A stretch of 60,000 nt of DNA from Symbiodinium natans (GCA_905221605.1 CAJNDS010002115.1:315501-375500), one strand, 5' to 3'; shown: positions 29,804-39,950, counted from the first letter of the stretch. Program-made: numbers and translations. Notes: generated by a model not told the origin, from the letters alone.

Positions 29804-29980
29804 GCACCTTGGGGACCAAAAATGAACCTTCAACTTGGGGGGTCATCTACCCTAGACTACTAGGATCCCTATGAAAGTGCATGAGCCATGTAAACCCTTT
29901 TAGGGTTCACTTCGTCCTTAAGGTAGTTTCAGATCAGAGGGTCCATACCCCAAAAGCCGGACCCAAGCAATCGGTGGACC

Positions 29981-30011
29981 TGTCTTGGGGTTTAGGGTTT
30001 AGGGTTTAGGG
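29981..30011. repeat. Short telomere-like array (TTTAGGG)n
   Basis: Four units starting CTTGGGG. Confidence 0.85.
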
Positions 30012-30401
30012 CTGACTTGGGGCGTTGGTACAGACCGTGCACCAGCGCAACAGGGAATTTTCTGGCTGTGCGCAGGACGTATTGTGAAGTTATTCAGGGG
30101 TGTTCTGTATTTTGCCTTAGGGCTGAAGAGTGTGGCACTCTTCTGTGGGTTAAAGAAGCGGCCATTAGCAGTGGCCATATAAGCCTACGCCCACTTAGCA
30201 GAAAGCAACAAACAATTGTACGGGTTGTAGGTGGACAGGAATAGATGACTCCTACCCACTAGCATCCTGACACAAACGCCCCTAAACCCTACACCCAGCG
30301 GAGAGAAAAACAAAAGAACTGCAATTCTTCAACCACTTCCCAGCCGGAACAGAAGCCTTGCAGACAAGCCCGACGTGTGTGTGTGTGTGTAGTGTTTCCC
30401 T

Positions 30402-30463
30402 AACCCTAAACCCTAAACCTTAAACCCTAAACCCTGAACCCTAAGCCCTAAACCCTAAACCTT
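30402..30463. repeat. Telomere-like array (CCCTAAA)n
   Basis: About nine units with CCTTAAA, CCCTGAA and CCCTAAG variants, ending at the following PPR segment. Confidence 0.9.
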
Positions 30464-30464
30464 T

Positions 30465-30557
30465 GAGAAGGAACTCCAGCCTGACTCCTACACGTACAGC
30501 CTGGCGATTGACTGTGAGAAAGATGCCGGCCGTGCCCTGATCCGATTTTGGTCGTAG
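30465..30557 (+). CDS. PPR-motif exon segment
   Basis: The frame reads EKELQPDSYTYSLAIDCEKD then AGRALIRFWS to TAG at 30555-30557. LQPDSYTYSLAI...G.AL is a clear PPR motif. It follows the CCCTAAA array with only ACCTTTGAG|AAGG between. Confidence 0.6.
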   Translation, partial: EKELQPDSYTYSLAIDCEKDAGRALIRFWS

Positions 30558-30563
30558 GAAAGA

Positions 30564-30598
30564 GGGTTTAGGGTTTAGGGTTACCCCTAAACCCTAAA
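30564..30598. repeat. Head-to-head telomere-like junction
   Basis: Two TTTAGGG units, then TTACC, then two CCCTAAA units. This TTTAGGG-to-CCCTAAA order is that of fused chromosome ends. Confidence 0.85.
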
Positions 30599-30609
30599 GG
30601 TGTTTCGTC

Positions 30610-30700
30610 TTCACACCCGGATGGGCTACTAGGCCCTATCATAATGCCCACAACCAACCCTACCAAGGGCCTTTTTACGGGGTCATAGTGTATAATTGCT
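30610..30700. mobile_element. Partial family F element
   Basis: Contains CGGATGGGCTACTAGGCCCT and AAGGGCCTTTTTACGGGGTCATAG. The left end is recognisable but no good right end is seen. Confidence 0.35.
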
Positions 30701-30712
30701 CTGGCCACTCAG

Positions 30713-30770
30713 GAAACGTTAGTGAAGCGATTCGAACAACAGCTGTCTGAGCTTCTGGGTGATCGGGCCT
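30713..30770 (+). CDS. Exon-like segment
   Basis: After CACTCAG|G the frame reads ETLVKRFEQQLSELLGDRAW, ending near GGTGTGTT, a possible GT donor. It is helix-like and unassigned. Confidence 0.35.
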
Positions 30771-30903
30771 GGTGTGTTACAGGCAGACATCTTTTCGGGC
30801 AAGACGGCCATCACACTAGATCCCGAAAGGCATCCATATGCTTTGGTAAAAAATCTCCACGGCTCCGAAACCTGAAGTCCTTATTACACACAAGCTGTAC
30901 TTA

Positions 30904-30955
30904 GAGTTTGGGGTTTAGGGTTTAGTGTTTAGGGTTATTTGGGGTTTAGGGTTTA
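30904..30955. repeat. Degenerate telomere-like array
   Basis: TTTGGGG, TTTAGTG and TTATTTGGGG variants. Confidence 0.8.
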
Positions 30956-31117
30956 CTGAAGCCTGCCTCCTTTTGTTTTTTTCTCGAAGTTGTGGTGTTG
31001 AGGGCCTCGGCTATGGGGGGGGGGGGGTGGGGCACAGCACGACCCATCGGGCCAGGACTTAACAGCTCCCCATCGACCGTGGGCAGTGGAGATCTGAGGG
31101 GTTTCGGGAGTTTCCCA

Positions 31118-31191
31118 ACCCTAAACCCTAAACCCTAAACCCTAAACCCTAAACCCTAAACCCTAAACCCTAAACCCTAACCCTAAACCCC
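31118..31191. repeat. Telomere-like array (CCCTAAA)n
   Basis: About ten units, one CCCTAA hexamer near the right end. Confidence 0.95.
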
Positions 31192-31530
31192 ACTTTCAGA
31201 GCCCTGACCCGAGAAGCCTGAACACGACGGGTCGTGCACCGAGGATGGGAGATGGCTTTGCGCCGTTTCCGCAGCATGCAGGCAAACAGCATCGAGGGCG
31301 CCTCTGCCGAGACATTAAGATTTGGCTATAGGAACTTTGTACAACAAAGGCGCTGAGGTGGGCTGCCAATGAGCAGGCCAACCAGAGTTTTTTTTTTTTT
31401 TTTTAAATTTGTCGGGTTGCCAATGCCTCTAGGCCATAGGTCTCTACCTGTCAGCAACGTGTTAGGTCCACCACAGGGCTTAAGTGTGCGACAACCTTGA
31501 ACATGCTCTAAGCTTGTTCAGTCAGACGCT
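31192..31530. other. Stretch without a recognised gene
   Basis: A T run of 16 bases lies at 31388-31404. No coding or element signature was found. Confidence 0.3.
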
Positions 31531-31564
31531 GCAACTAAACCCTAAACCCTAAACCCTAAACCCT
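31531..31564. repeat. Short telomere-like array (CCCTAAA)n
   Basis: Four units, about 25 bp upstream of a PPR segment. Confidence 0.9.
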
Positions 31565-31589
31565 GCTGCGCTGCCATTAACTTGCAGCC

Positions 31590-31643
31590 GGAGGCAACAC
31601 CGTAGTGTACAGCGCAGCGATCAACGCCTGTCGCCTTGGAGTC
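31590..31643 (+). CDS. PPR-motif exon segment
   Basis: After CTTGCAG|CCGG, an acceptor-like site, the frame reads GGNTVVYSAAINACRLGV. TVVYSAAINAC is the standard first-helix signature of dinoflagellate PPR repeats. The motif is cut after helix one. Confidence 0.6.
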
Positions 31644-31727
31644 CAGCATCTTGGCAGTCGAACATGAAGCTACCGCCATAGATCCTAAAATGTCCTACGC
31701 GCAGCCTCCTTCAAAGGCTCTCCTGCA

Positions 31728-31848
31728 GGTTTAGGGTTTAGGGTTTAGGGTTTAGGGTTTAGGGTTTAGGGTTTAGGGTTTAGGGTTTAGGGTTTAGGGT
31801 TTAAGGGTTTAAGGGTTTAGGGTTGTGAGAGAGAGAGAGAGGGTTTAG
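31728..31848. repeat. Telomere-like array plus (GA)n
   Basis: About eleven TTTAGGG units, two TTTAAGGG units, then a GAGAGAGAGAGA run and one more unit. Confidence 0.95.
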
Positions 31849-32066
31849 GGTAGTCCCTGTTTGTTGCGGCTGTCTTTTCCTGGCAAGGTACCCCCCCCCC
31901 CCCCCACTGGCTGCAGCAGCTCACTTGACTACGGATTGGGTTGTTGAAGCTCGGTCTCTAAGCTTTTAAAGTACAAGGGCCAGAGCCCAGGCGCAGGAAA
32001 GGGGTTACTTTAACCCCGATTGAGACCTTCCTCAGCCATTTAGGACTTATAGGGCTTCTCGTGGAG

Positions 32067-32088
32067 AGCCTTGCCAATTTGGCTCAAG
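32067..32088 (+). promoter_or_regulatory. Relict dinoflagellate spliced-leader sequence
   Basis: The 3' sixteen bases GCCAATTTGGCTCAAG differ by one base from the known dinoflagellate spliced leader (GCCATTTTGGCTCAAG), and 18 of 22 positions match over the full leader. It lies 61 bp before the ATG of the DUF2306-like gene on the same strand, with no ATG between. Genomic leader remnants mark genes copied back from trans-spliced mRNA. Confidence 0.75.
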
Positions 32089-32149
32089 GAGGCTTCCTTT
32101 CAGACCAGGGCAGTCAGAGCGCAGGTGTCCCAATTCACCCTCGACCGGC

Positions 32150-32827
32150 ATGGAGCATGTTGTTGCTTCGATGCTCCTGGGATATGACTTCTTTTTCTGT
32201 TTCAACCTTTACGACTACCACGTGGCGAATGGCAACCAACCCGGCCACGATGTCTTATACCGCCCGGTGTACTTCTTCGACAAATACCGTGTTCCACAGT
32301 CCAAGGAGGGCTCCGTACTTTTTTTCCACATCCTCACCGCAGCCGCTCCCCTGGTGCTGTCCATTACGCAGTGCTGGAAACTCGTCCGCAAACAGAGTCT
32401 GACGATGCACCGCTGGACAGGTCGAGTCTGTATTGCCTCAACGCTCTTGACCGTCTATCCGGCATACAAGCTCGCTTGGCACATAGAAACACTGAGCTTC
32501 TACTTCCAGGCTCTTGTCGCTGCGGTCGCTGTCCTGTGGCTGCTCTCTGCTGTCCTGACATGGTACTACGGCTGGAAGCGAGATATCCCGCGCCACCGTG
32601 ACTGGGGCATCCGCTTTGCCAGCTACACCCACACAGTGCCACTGCTATCGAGGATCATCGCCATCCCCATATGGTATGCCAATGGTGCTCCGGCCTATGA
32701 GCTGACTCCCAACTTGAAGTCGTCCACTCCCGAGACCTTCTGGCAAGTTGTGCTTGGCACGGCCATACTGCTTTTGCCCATGTCCGAACTGATGGTGCAT
32801 TTTGCCCGACAGAAATTGAAAGCTTGA
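32150..32827 (+). CDS. DUF2306-like multi-pass membrane protein
   Basis: This is an uninterrupted 225-codon frame, the best intact host gene in the window. About five membrane spans are visible: residues 55-75, 92-110, 114-138, 158-178 and 197-217. FFHILTAAAPLVLSITQ (58-74), MHRWTGR (86-92) and RHRDWGIR (148-155), followed by an Arg in LSRI (168), match the His/Arg pattern of the DUF2306 family of predicted membrane proteins, whose reaction is unknown. A haem or redox role has no support here. The ATG at 32150 is the first after the relict spliced leader at 32067-32088, which supports this start and the view that the gene is a retrocopy that kept its frame. No intron or poly-A tail is seen. 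PPR segments lie on both sides (31.6 and 34.5 kb), so it could be nested in an intron. Confidence 0.8.
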   Translation: MEHVVASMLLGYDFFFCFNLYDYHVANGNQPGHDVLYRPVYFFDKYRVPQSKEGSVLFFHILTAAAPLVLSITQCWKLVRKQSLTMHRWTGRVCIASTLLTVYPAYKLAWHIETLSFYFQALVAAVAVLWLLSAVLTWYYGWKRDIPRHRDWGIRFASYTHTVPLLSRIIAIPIWYANGAPAYELTPNLKSSTPETFWQVVLGTAILLLPMSELMVHFARQKLKA

Positions 32828-33079
32828 CTTGGCACTACAGATGAGGTGCCTGCGACAGTGATTTGTACGGTGCTGTGCTTTTCATCGACATCGCCCTCGC
32901 TCGGATGTTTGCTGTTTTGCACTGCTGAAAGGGGTGCTTTGCTGTACTGCCAAGGGTGCGGCATCAAGGCCGTCGTGTCTTTTCCCGGCGTGGGCCGCAT
33001 GTGTGGCGCGCGTAAGCCGTAAGCCGCAACCCGGCGACAAGCCCAAGACCGCAAGCAAAAAAGGGAGGCATACGCTTGG

Positions 33080-33190
33080 CTTGGTAGCCCAGTGGCACCC
33101 TTTTTCCTTTTTTGGTTCTGGGTTCCCTTCTAAAGTAACCAACCCAAAAAAGGGTGCCGTTGTTTAACTATGGTTACTGGGCTACCAAGT
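33080..33190. mobile_element. Family D inverted-repeat element
   Basis: The left end CTTGGTAGCCCAGT is perfectly inverted at the right (ACTGGGCTACCAAG). Inner arms read GGCACCCTTTTT and AAAAAAGGGTGCC. A related element lies at 37981-38094. Confidence 0.85.
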
Positions 33191-34480
33191 TCTAATAGGG
33201 ATCTCCTGCAAGTAAATAACAGCACGGGGCCATGTCCTCGATACCGATACCTTGGTCCAATACCCCGGCCAGGCCTTCCGTATGTTGGAGCCAGCGTTAC
33301 ATGTATGATGGTTGTTGTTAGTTACTAGATAGTTCTCTTAGAACTCAGCATTAAAATTATGACGATGAAGGACTATCATCCAGAGGGCTATGAGCAGATT
33401 TTTTAGTATCAGGTGATATTTAGATGACGGCTGCTACACCCCTGGCCTCTTTGCGCTTCTTTTTTCGGTTTTTCAAAGGCCAAGGAAACCTTGCATTGAC
33501 AGGCCATACCTTGCGCTGGAGCTGCTGGAGGACCACCCTCCCACGAACTTCATATGGGTTACCGGGCTTAGTTGCAGAGCAGGTAACCTTTAACCTTCTT
33601 GGGGTAAAATGATCCCCTGAAAACCCCAAAGGTTAACCTTTCGTTCCCCTAGGTACTGGACAACTAGGAGGGTTTCGAAGCAGGGCTGCGGTACGTCACG
33701 GTCACTCTGAGCCTCCAAGTACAGCCTGAAGGTGCGCAGGGCACGAGTAGCTATGTGTTCGAAGGCTTGCTGCAGTGGTATGTTGATTTTTTTGAATGGT
33801 TCGACTCGGATCGTTACATTGCGGTAGAGACGGATGGCCACAGAAAGTCTAGGTCACACTTTGCCTGCATCTTTCACACCTGTACGACATCCTACTATAA
33901 GCCCTGATGAAGTAGAAGTACCGTGACCTTAGGATCTTTGTGTTTGAAGTTGGGTTGCGGCATGGCTGATTGACATCATGCCTTCGCGTGCTCAGTTGTT
34001 TGGCTCGCATATTGATCGCTGCCTGTTGCATGGCACCCCGTTTAAGTGGCTTCTTTCCGTTGCCTCGATCCCTCTTTGCCCTGCAAAGGCATTGAGTAGA
34101 GTTGACTAGTCCCCCAGACCACCAGGACATGAAAGACAGGGAGATTGTGGCTGATGTGCAAGTGGCTCGTACGCGAAAAGGGATTCTGGATTCAGGGCTT
34201 GATGCCCAATGTTCAATGTTGGACAGTGCCTGCTCTAGGGTTTGTAGCAGTGTTCTCTGAATCTTCGGTGATGGTTGAGGGTTTTGCGCCGAAGCAATCG
34301 AATGTAGTCTTCAGTCTGCGTGTGAGAAGATGTAAAGAAATTGGATTCATGAGCTAAAGCGATGTTGCTGGCCCTGAAAGAGTTCCCAAACCTGAAAGCC
34401 TTCGTACCATCACACTACATTACACTCCAACGCACCTACAACAAGCAGGAGGGGCAATCCTGTAGCCCCAACCTCAGGCG
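33191..34480. other. Stretch without a recognised gene
   Basis: Frames on both strands lack motifs. A hairpin-like pair, AGGTAACCTTTAACC and GGTTAACCTTT, surrounds 33581-33640 and may be an unclassified element. Confidence 0.3.
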
Positions 34481-34562
34481 TACACTGAAACCATCGACTC
34501 CCTCGGGATTGCTAGCCTCTGGGAACGAGCTGTGGATGTCTTGGCCGCCATGCGGCCTCAAG
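34481..34562 (+). CDS. PPR-motif exon segment
   Basis: The frame reads YTETIDSLGIASLWERAVDV then LAAMRPQGP. WERAVDVLAAM...G is the second-helix pattern of dinoflagellate PPR repeats, and YTETIDSLG replaces the usual YNA.ISACG. The frame continues open to 34870 without PPR features. Confidence 0.55.
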
Positions 34563-34794
34563 GACCTTTTGCTGGCAGTTTCTTTTTGTTGGTGTCTTGC
34601 AGGTTGCTGTGCGTCCTTGAAAAAAGGGATGAGAATATTCTGGATTCAGGGGCAGCCCAGAAGGGATGCGGGCCGGAAGCGTATCAGGGGCCTCACATCC
34701 TGTTGAGGGATGCCAGTGCTTTCTCCCTGCAAAAACTTGAGAAAACGCCATCAGGATCCATACGGCCAGGAAACGGCATTGACGTGTGCGCAAG

Positions 34795-35095
34795 ACCCGC
34801 CGTAGTCAAATTAGTTTTAAACCGAGTGGCTTTATTTAGATCAACTACCATGAATAACAATTATTTTTAGGTACGTAACTTAATTACATGATTTGAACTA
34901 GTTAAACCAATTCATGAATTCCAGTACAAGTACTTGGAATTAGTTACATTAATTACAATTGCTTACAGTACCTACAGGGTTTAGATGAGTTTAATGCGAT
35001 TATTTCATGTAATAACAGTAACTATGCTAATGAACATGCTTCAACGTTGAAGAAACTACCACAGGAATTAAAAGGGTTTTAATTAATGTGATGCA
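34795..35095. repeat. AT-rich island with palindromic segments
   Basis: It is markedly richer in A and T than its surroundings. It contains AATTCCAGTACAAGTACTTGG, a near-perfect palindrome around 34918-34942, and several TAATTA/GTTACATTAATTAC stretches. It may be an old element. Confidence 0.45.
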
Positions 35096-35275
35096 CTAAG
35101 TGAGCTGTGTTACCCGAATTCTTTGCATTGACTGCATCTTTGTTGCATTAATGCCTGGCCTCAAGCGTGCATTTCAAACTAGTGCTGAGTTGTTTTTTTG
35201 TGGCAGTGGTCACATGGACCCGACTGACTGCCTCGTCTGGACAGTTGACGCTTGCCTAGCTTTTCCAGTGGGGCC

Positions 35276-35360
35276 TGAAGCAACAAAGCTGCGTAGGAGT
35301 CACACCCAACGCCTTCAGCTACAATGTGGCCCTATCCGCTTGTCAGCGGGCTTTGCCGCT
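35276..35360 (+). CDS. PPR-motif exon segment
   Basis: The frame reads EATKLR in one frame, but KQQSCVGVTPNAFSYNVALS and ACQRA in the next. GVTPNAFSYNVALSACQRA (from about 35296) is an unmistakable PPR turn and first helix. It is cut off after about 20 residues, so an exon end or decay follows. Confidence 0.6.
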
Positions 35361-35909
35361 GGTTGGCGATCTGCGTTTTCAGAGTTGAGGGTTCAAGCCT
35401 CCAGCCAGTGCCTCGTACTGGGTCTGCTGCAAGATTTTTGCCGAAAGCCTGCAAACATCATCTTGTTTGGATGCCCAAGGGTAGGTTAGGGGTCTTCTGG
35501 AGTTGCCGATGTGTGGTCTGAGAAGGAACCTGGAAGTAGACCTGTGTTCCAGTTACCAGGGGTGCGGCCCTGCCCCCTAGACTCCCATGTTGCAAACCTG
35601 AAGGCATCTTGACTTCTGCGTCAGCTGCTAAGTGGCTCCTTCGACGCTGTTTCTGGTGTTCTCATATATACAACAGCACCGAGACCGAAGTAGCAAAGGC
35701 AGTGGGAAGGCGCGCTACGGCTCTTTTCTTCGATGCAACAGGACTGCCTCCGCGGGAAGCTATTTTCAGGCGAGAGAGTTAAACATGTAGACCCTTGACA
35801 CAAAAAATGCTTATCGGTGAGAAGTTCAAGCTTGGGCCCAAGTGCTTGTAGCCAACGCCAAGATGGTCGTCCAAGCTTTAGAACCCCCAGACCCAAACAG
35901 AGCGTCCTC

Positions 35910-35943
35910 AGCCCTAAGCCCTAAGCCCTAAACCCTAAACCCT
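35910..35943. repeat. Short telomere-like array
   Basis: CCCTAAG and CCCTAAA units ending in CCCTTCAG, which forms the acceptor side of the next PPR segment. Confidence 0.85.
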
Positions 35944-35948
35944 TCAGA

Positions 35949-36020
35949 GGAGAAGCTCACACCCAGCACCATGGACTACGACATGCTCCTCAGCGCATGC
36001 GCACGCTCCTCCGAGCCGCC
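35949..36020 (+). CDS. PPR-motif exon segment
   Basis: Follows CCCTTCAG|AGG. The frame reads EKLTPSTMDYDMLLSACARS then SEPPA. LTPSTMDYDMLLSACAR matches a PPR turn plus first helix. The amplified family F element starts 24 bp later. Confidence 0.6.
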
Positions 36021-36043
36021 CGCCTTAAAAGGGGGGCGTAGGA

Positions 36044-36781
36044 CCGGGATGGGGCTATGATACCCCTCTAATCCCTTAGAAGGCCCTTTATGTAGGGTTC
36101 ATTTTTATACCCCCTCTAATCCCTTAAAGGGCCCCTATTAGTATACCTCAGTAATCCCCTTAGAAGGCCCTTTATAGGGTTCATTAGTATACCCCATCTA
36201 ATCCCTTAAAAAAAGGCACTTTTTTTAGGGTTCATTTTTATACCCCATCTAATCCCCATAGAAGGCCCTTTTTTTAGGGTTCATTAGTATACCCCCTCTA
36301 ATCCCTTAAAAAGGCCCTTTATTTAGGGTTCATGTTTATACCCCATCTAATCCCTTAAAAGGCCCTTTATAGGGTTCATTTTTATACCCCTCTAATCCCT
36401 TAAACGGCCCCTATTAGTATACCTCAGTAATCCCCTTAGAAGGCCCTTTATAGGGTTCATTAGTTTACCCCATCTAATCCCTTAAAAAGGCACTTTTTTT
36501 AGGGTTCATTTTTATACCCCATCTAATCCCCATAGAAGGCCCTTTTTTTAGGGTTCATTAGTATACCTCAGTAATCCCTTAAAAGGCCCTTTTTTTAGGG
36601 TTCATTATTATACCCCATCTAATCCCTTAGAAGGGCCCTTCATAGGGTTCAATTATACCTCAGTAATCCCTTAAAAGGCCCTTTTTTTAGGGTTCATTAT
36701 TATACCCCATTAATCCCTTAAAAGGCCCTTTATAGGGTTCATTATGAGGATTTTATAAGGCCCTTCATAGCCCATCCTGGG
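36044..36781. mobile_element. Family F element with about 15 amplified internal units
   Basis: The left end CGGGATGGGGCTATGA pairs with the right end TCATAGCCCATCCTGG. Between them lie about 15 units of 35-51 bp, each beginning TATACCCCATCTAATCCCTT or TATACCTCAGTAATCCCTT and ending AGGGTTCATTAG or similar. Units starting at 36108, 36143, 36189 and 36240 are repeated in order at 36384, 36419, 36466 and 36514, a higher-order period of about 276 bp. The element at 18886-18947 is the same structure with one unit. Confidence 0.85.
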
Positions 36782-36815
36782 AGGTCTCAGCCCCTGCTCA
36801 GGAGGGTGTCCGAAT

Positions 36816-36849
36816 TTAGGGTTTAGGGTTTAGGGTTTAGGGTTTAGGG
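36816..36849. repeat. Short telomere-like array (TTTAGGG)n
   Basis: Five perfect units. Confidence 0.9.
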
Positions 36850-37260
36850 AGTAGGTGGTTCAGGAATTTTTGTTCTTAGGCTTGAAGCCCCTGGCATAGG
36901 GATGCGTGAAGGGACCTGGTCCTGGGATTAAAAGGAGACCGGCGAAGACCAAAAGTCCAAAAATCTGCACAACTACGTGCAGAACTGGGCTTTGGAGTAC
37001 TGTACTTTAACATACTTTCATACGTTTTTTTTGGTTCTGGGTTCTTATTGCAGCTACTTCTACCTAAAAAGTATATTTTTTCTTTCCAGGGTCTATTCTA
37101 AAGTAGGGAGAAGTTCTCTCTTCAGACCATGGAGAATTCTGGATCCGGGTGAGTCGAGCTAGTCTATGGCCCAGGCGATGTCAGTGCGTAGCAGTGAGCG
37201 GCCCTGGACCAACTTGCATTGCAGCGTCCCTTCGCCCAAGCGACAACTTCAGTTGCAGCT

Positions 37261-37360
37261 TTGGATGTTCCCCTTTATACCCAGAGTCCTTAATGGGGAT
37301 TATAGTACCCCTATTATCATCCGATTAAGGACTGTTAGTAGAAGGGGGAACATCCCAAGG
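37261..37360. mobile_element. Family A element
   Basis: Left end TTGGATGTTCCCCTTTATAC, right end AGAAGGGGGAACATCCCAAG. The core pair is AGTCCTTAATGGGGATTATA and ATCCGATTAAGGACTGTTAG. Confidence 0.85.
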
Positions 37361-37589
37361 TACAGGCATAGAGGCCCCACGTTGCCACGGCATCCGTGTG
37401 CAAAGTAAGCAACAATGGGGTTGTGTTTCAGTGTGAGGGATGTAGGGTTTTGGGGTGTAGTTCAGGCGTTTAGTGTGAGGGGCATCCGGGAAGTTGAGCA
37501 TCCCCGTGGGTCCCATTGCCGACAACAACCCTCCACAGGAAGGACATGACGGAGAGCCTTTTCAGCCAAATGAAGCTTGGCGGTGGTCT

Positions 37590-37702
37590 ACTACTTGCTT
37601 AAGAACTCCCAAAAAACTGAAAAAACAAAGTAATCCCCTTACTACCCTTATGGGGAAGATCTTTTTTTGTCATATTTCTGGGGGATTCTTAAGCAAACAA
37701 CA
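37590..37702. mobile_element. Family C element
   Basis: The left end TACTTGCTTAAGAACTCCC pairs with GGGGGATTCTTAAGCAAACA. The interior has TAATCCCCTTACTACCCTTA. Confidence 0.7.
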
Positions 37703-37800
37703 GTGGTTGGTTGTTTGGGGGGGGCTTCGGGGTGTGGCGCTTGAGACCATAAGCAACAGATCAAGAGATGTTTTTCTTTCCCACACCCTAGGCCCTGAAC

Positions 37801-37906
37801 TTGGGATGTTCCCCTTATACTAGCAGTCCTTAGGAGGGATGATAGTACCCCCCGCCGATTCGAATCCGTATTCAGGACTGTTCGTATAGGGGGGGGAACA
37901 GCCCAA
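37801..37906. mobile_element. Family A element
   Basis: Left end TTGGGATGTTCCCCTTATAC, right end GGGGGGAACAGCCCAA. The flanks are CCCTGAAC and CCCTAAATCC, so it is another copy near telomere-like units. Confidence 0.85.
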
Positions 37907-37980
37907 CCCTAAATCCTCCACCCTGAACCCACGACGGCATGCTGGTGTCTCAAAGGTCTCAGCCCTTGACTCCTTAAAAG

Positions 37981-38094
37981 CTAGGATGCCCAGTAGTACC
38001 CTTATTCCCCTTTTTGGTAGGTTTAGGTTCCCTTATAAACCCCTTTAAGCAAAAAAGTGCACCCTTTTTCATCCTAGGTTACTGGGCAACCTAG
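37981..38094. mobile_element. Family D element with AAAG duplication
   Basis: The left end CTAGGATGCCCAGTAGTACC pairs with GGTTACTGGGCAACCTAG. AAAG is found at 37977-37980 and 38095-38098. Confidence 0.75.
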
Positions 38095-38618
38095 AAAGTG
38101 TATCTAGAGGCCGAGCATCCCAAAAGCTCGGATGTCCTTGCGCCTGCCAGTTGGGGCTTTCGGGCCTTTTAGGGACTTTGGTAAACCCTAAACCCTAAAG
38201 CCTTTTAGGGTTGCTAGTTTCAGGAACCAGGGGAGGTGGAAGGGAAGGGAGATGTAAGGGCCCCCCATATTCCCCAAAGTAAAGGCATAATGATCCCCAA
38301 TAAGCCTTAGTCGGGGCTGTAGGGCCGTTCTTGAGTTTCCCTAAGCCCCTAGACCCTACACCCTAAACCCTAAACCTTGGGGGTTTTCGGGCCCTGTCGT
38401 CTTAAAACCCGTTTAGAGGAGTGACCAAGTGACGTGCTTTTGGTCTCCGGGGCCCTAGAACCGAAACTCAAGCTCCATGCCTGTAATTTCCCGGAACTCA
38501 TTTACTTGCAGCTTAGTAGGAACATATACCCCGTCTCCGAAACTGTAGACCCTTAGGTCGAGGGTACTCTAAAGCTGTAGGTGCATCAAGCCCCAGGTAG
38601 ACTCGAAACCCCTCTCTA

Positions 38619-38787
38619 GTGCCCTAAACCCTAAACCCTAAACCCTAAACCCTAAACCCTAAATGGGTTTACGGTTTTGGGGCTCCGGAGTGGAGCCCAG
38701 GAACCGGCAGAAGGTCTTGCCCAGCGAGGCCCGCGGTTCTGCGGGAGTTTAAGGTTTAGGGTTTAGGGGTTTAGGGTTTAGGGTTTT
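38619..38787. repeat. Two opposed telomere-like arrays
   Basis: CCCTAAA units at 38619-38661 and TTTAGGG units at 38749-38787, separated by about 88 bp of GC-rich sequence. Confidence 0.85.
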
Positions 38788-38894
38788 TTGTGCTCTGGCT
38801 TGGGGCTTACACCGTTCAGGCTTGATGGTTTATGCCTAAAGCCTGTTGCAAGAAGGGCTTGTGGGGCGCTTCTGGGCTTCGGGGCGGGAGCCCT

Positions 38895-39950
38895 GAACCC
38901 TGAACTTTGTCATAGTTGGGTAACATTTTACATTTTTAAGGGTGCTTAAACCCAACAAGGAATAACAATTTAATTTTTTTAATCTTATCCCCACAATGAA
39001 CTAGCAAACCCTAAACGTGCAAAAGAATTTTTACTTGGACCAGATGGCAACGAGTGGGTGATGCTGCAACGCACACGGGTCATTCTACTACATTGAGCTA
39101 ACTAACTAATAGCAACTTTGAAAATTCATACTTAGATAGATTAGATGGTGTTTTCATCCCCCCTCGAATCAGTCAATTCGCTCAATTCAATGCGTCATTG
39201 TTAGAATAATAAACTAACTTCTTCTCCTAGCCCGGTCTACTCCTTGCTCATCCGGGGAGTGCCCAAGCCCAGAGTGTCCCTGGAGTGCCCAAAAAATATC
39301 TCCACCAGAGAGGGTGGGGATGTTCGAAATAAAGTAATGAGTTAGAATATTTTCATTGTTTTCGTTGCCAAAGACCGTGCTCAACTTAACTCAGGTTTTC
39401 TGTTTCTTGAATGTATCGTAATTCACGTAATTCTCAGGTGATGTCATGTAATCGAATACATAGTAGCTCTATAGACGCTGCAATAGAGCATTTCTCACCT
39501 TTTGGGACACAAAAAAACCCTCGCAACTCAAAACCCCCTGGTCTCCAGCAAGAGGTGTGTGTGTGTGTGGGTGTGGCGAGGTCACGTTCAACTGCCTCGC
39601 CTCCTTGCCAAGCAGCCCAGAAGATCGTGTAACTCGGTTCTCAGCGCAAGCTTTTGGTATGCTTCAGGGATTCGGAGAAATTCAGAGTGTCGATCTGTGC
39701 CTTCGGGATTCGCGCTCCCCCGCCGCCCGGCGGCCCCCGCTTTGTGTGTTTCTCGCTGTTCGGTTCGCGTCTGCAGCGTTTAGAGCTTGATCTTCACGGG
39801 AGGAATCTGACACATCTCCAGGGATCTGATGTTCTCGTGTTCATGCTTCGCTTTGAAGCACCTGGTCCTTTTTCAGCACCTGACCCGAGGATGCCTTCAT
39901 CTCCAAACTGCGCAGTTTGAACGTGAGCCCCGACGTGAGATGCCAAGCTG
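38895..39950. other. AT-rich then mixed stretch, no gene recognised
   Basis: 38920-39400 is AT-rich with TAACTAACTAATAG and similar runs and may be an old element. 39411-39920 holds three overlapping + strand frames without motifs. Confidence 0.3.

Noticed and set aside
36044-36781. CRISPR-like repeat array
   Set aside because: Units are contiguous without unique spacers and are enclosed by inverted ends; the genome appears eukaryotic.
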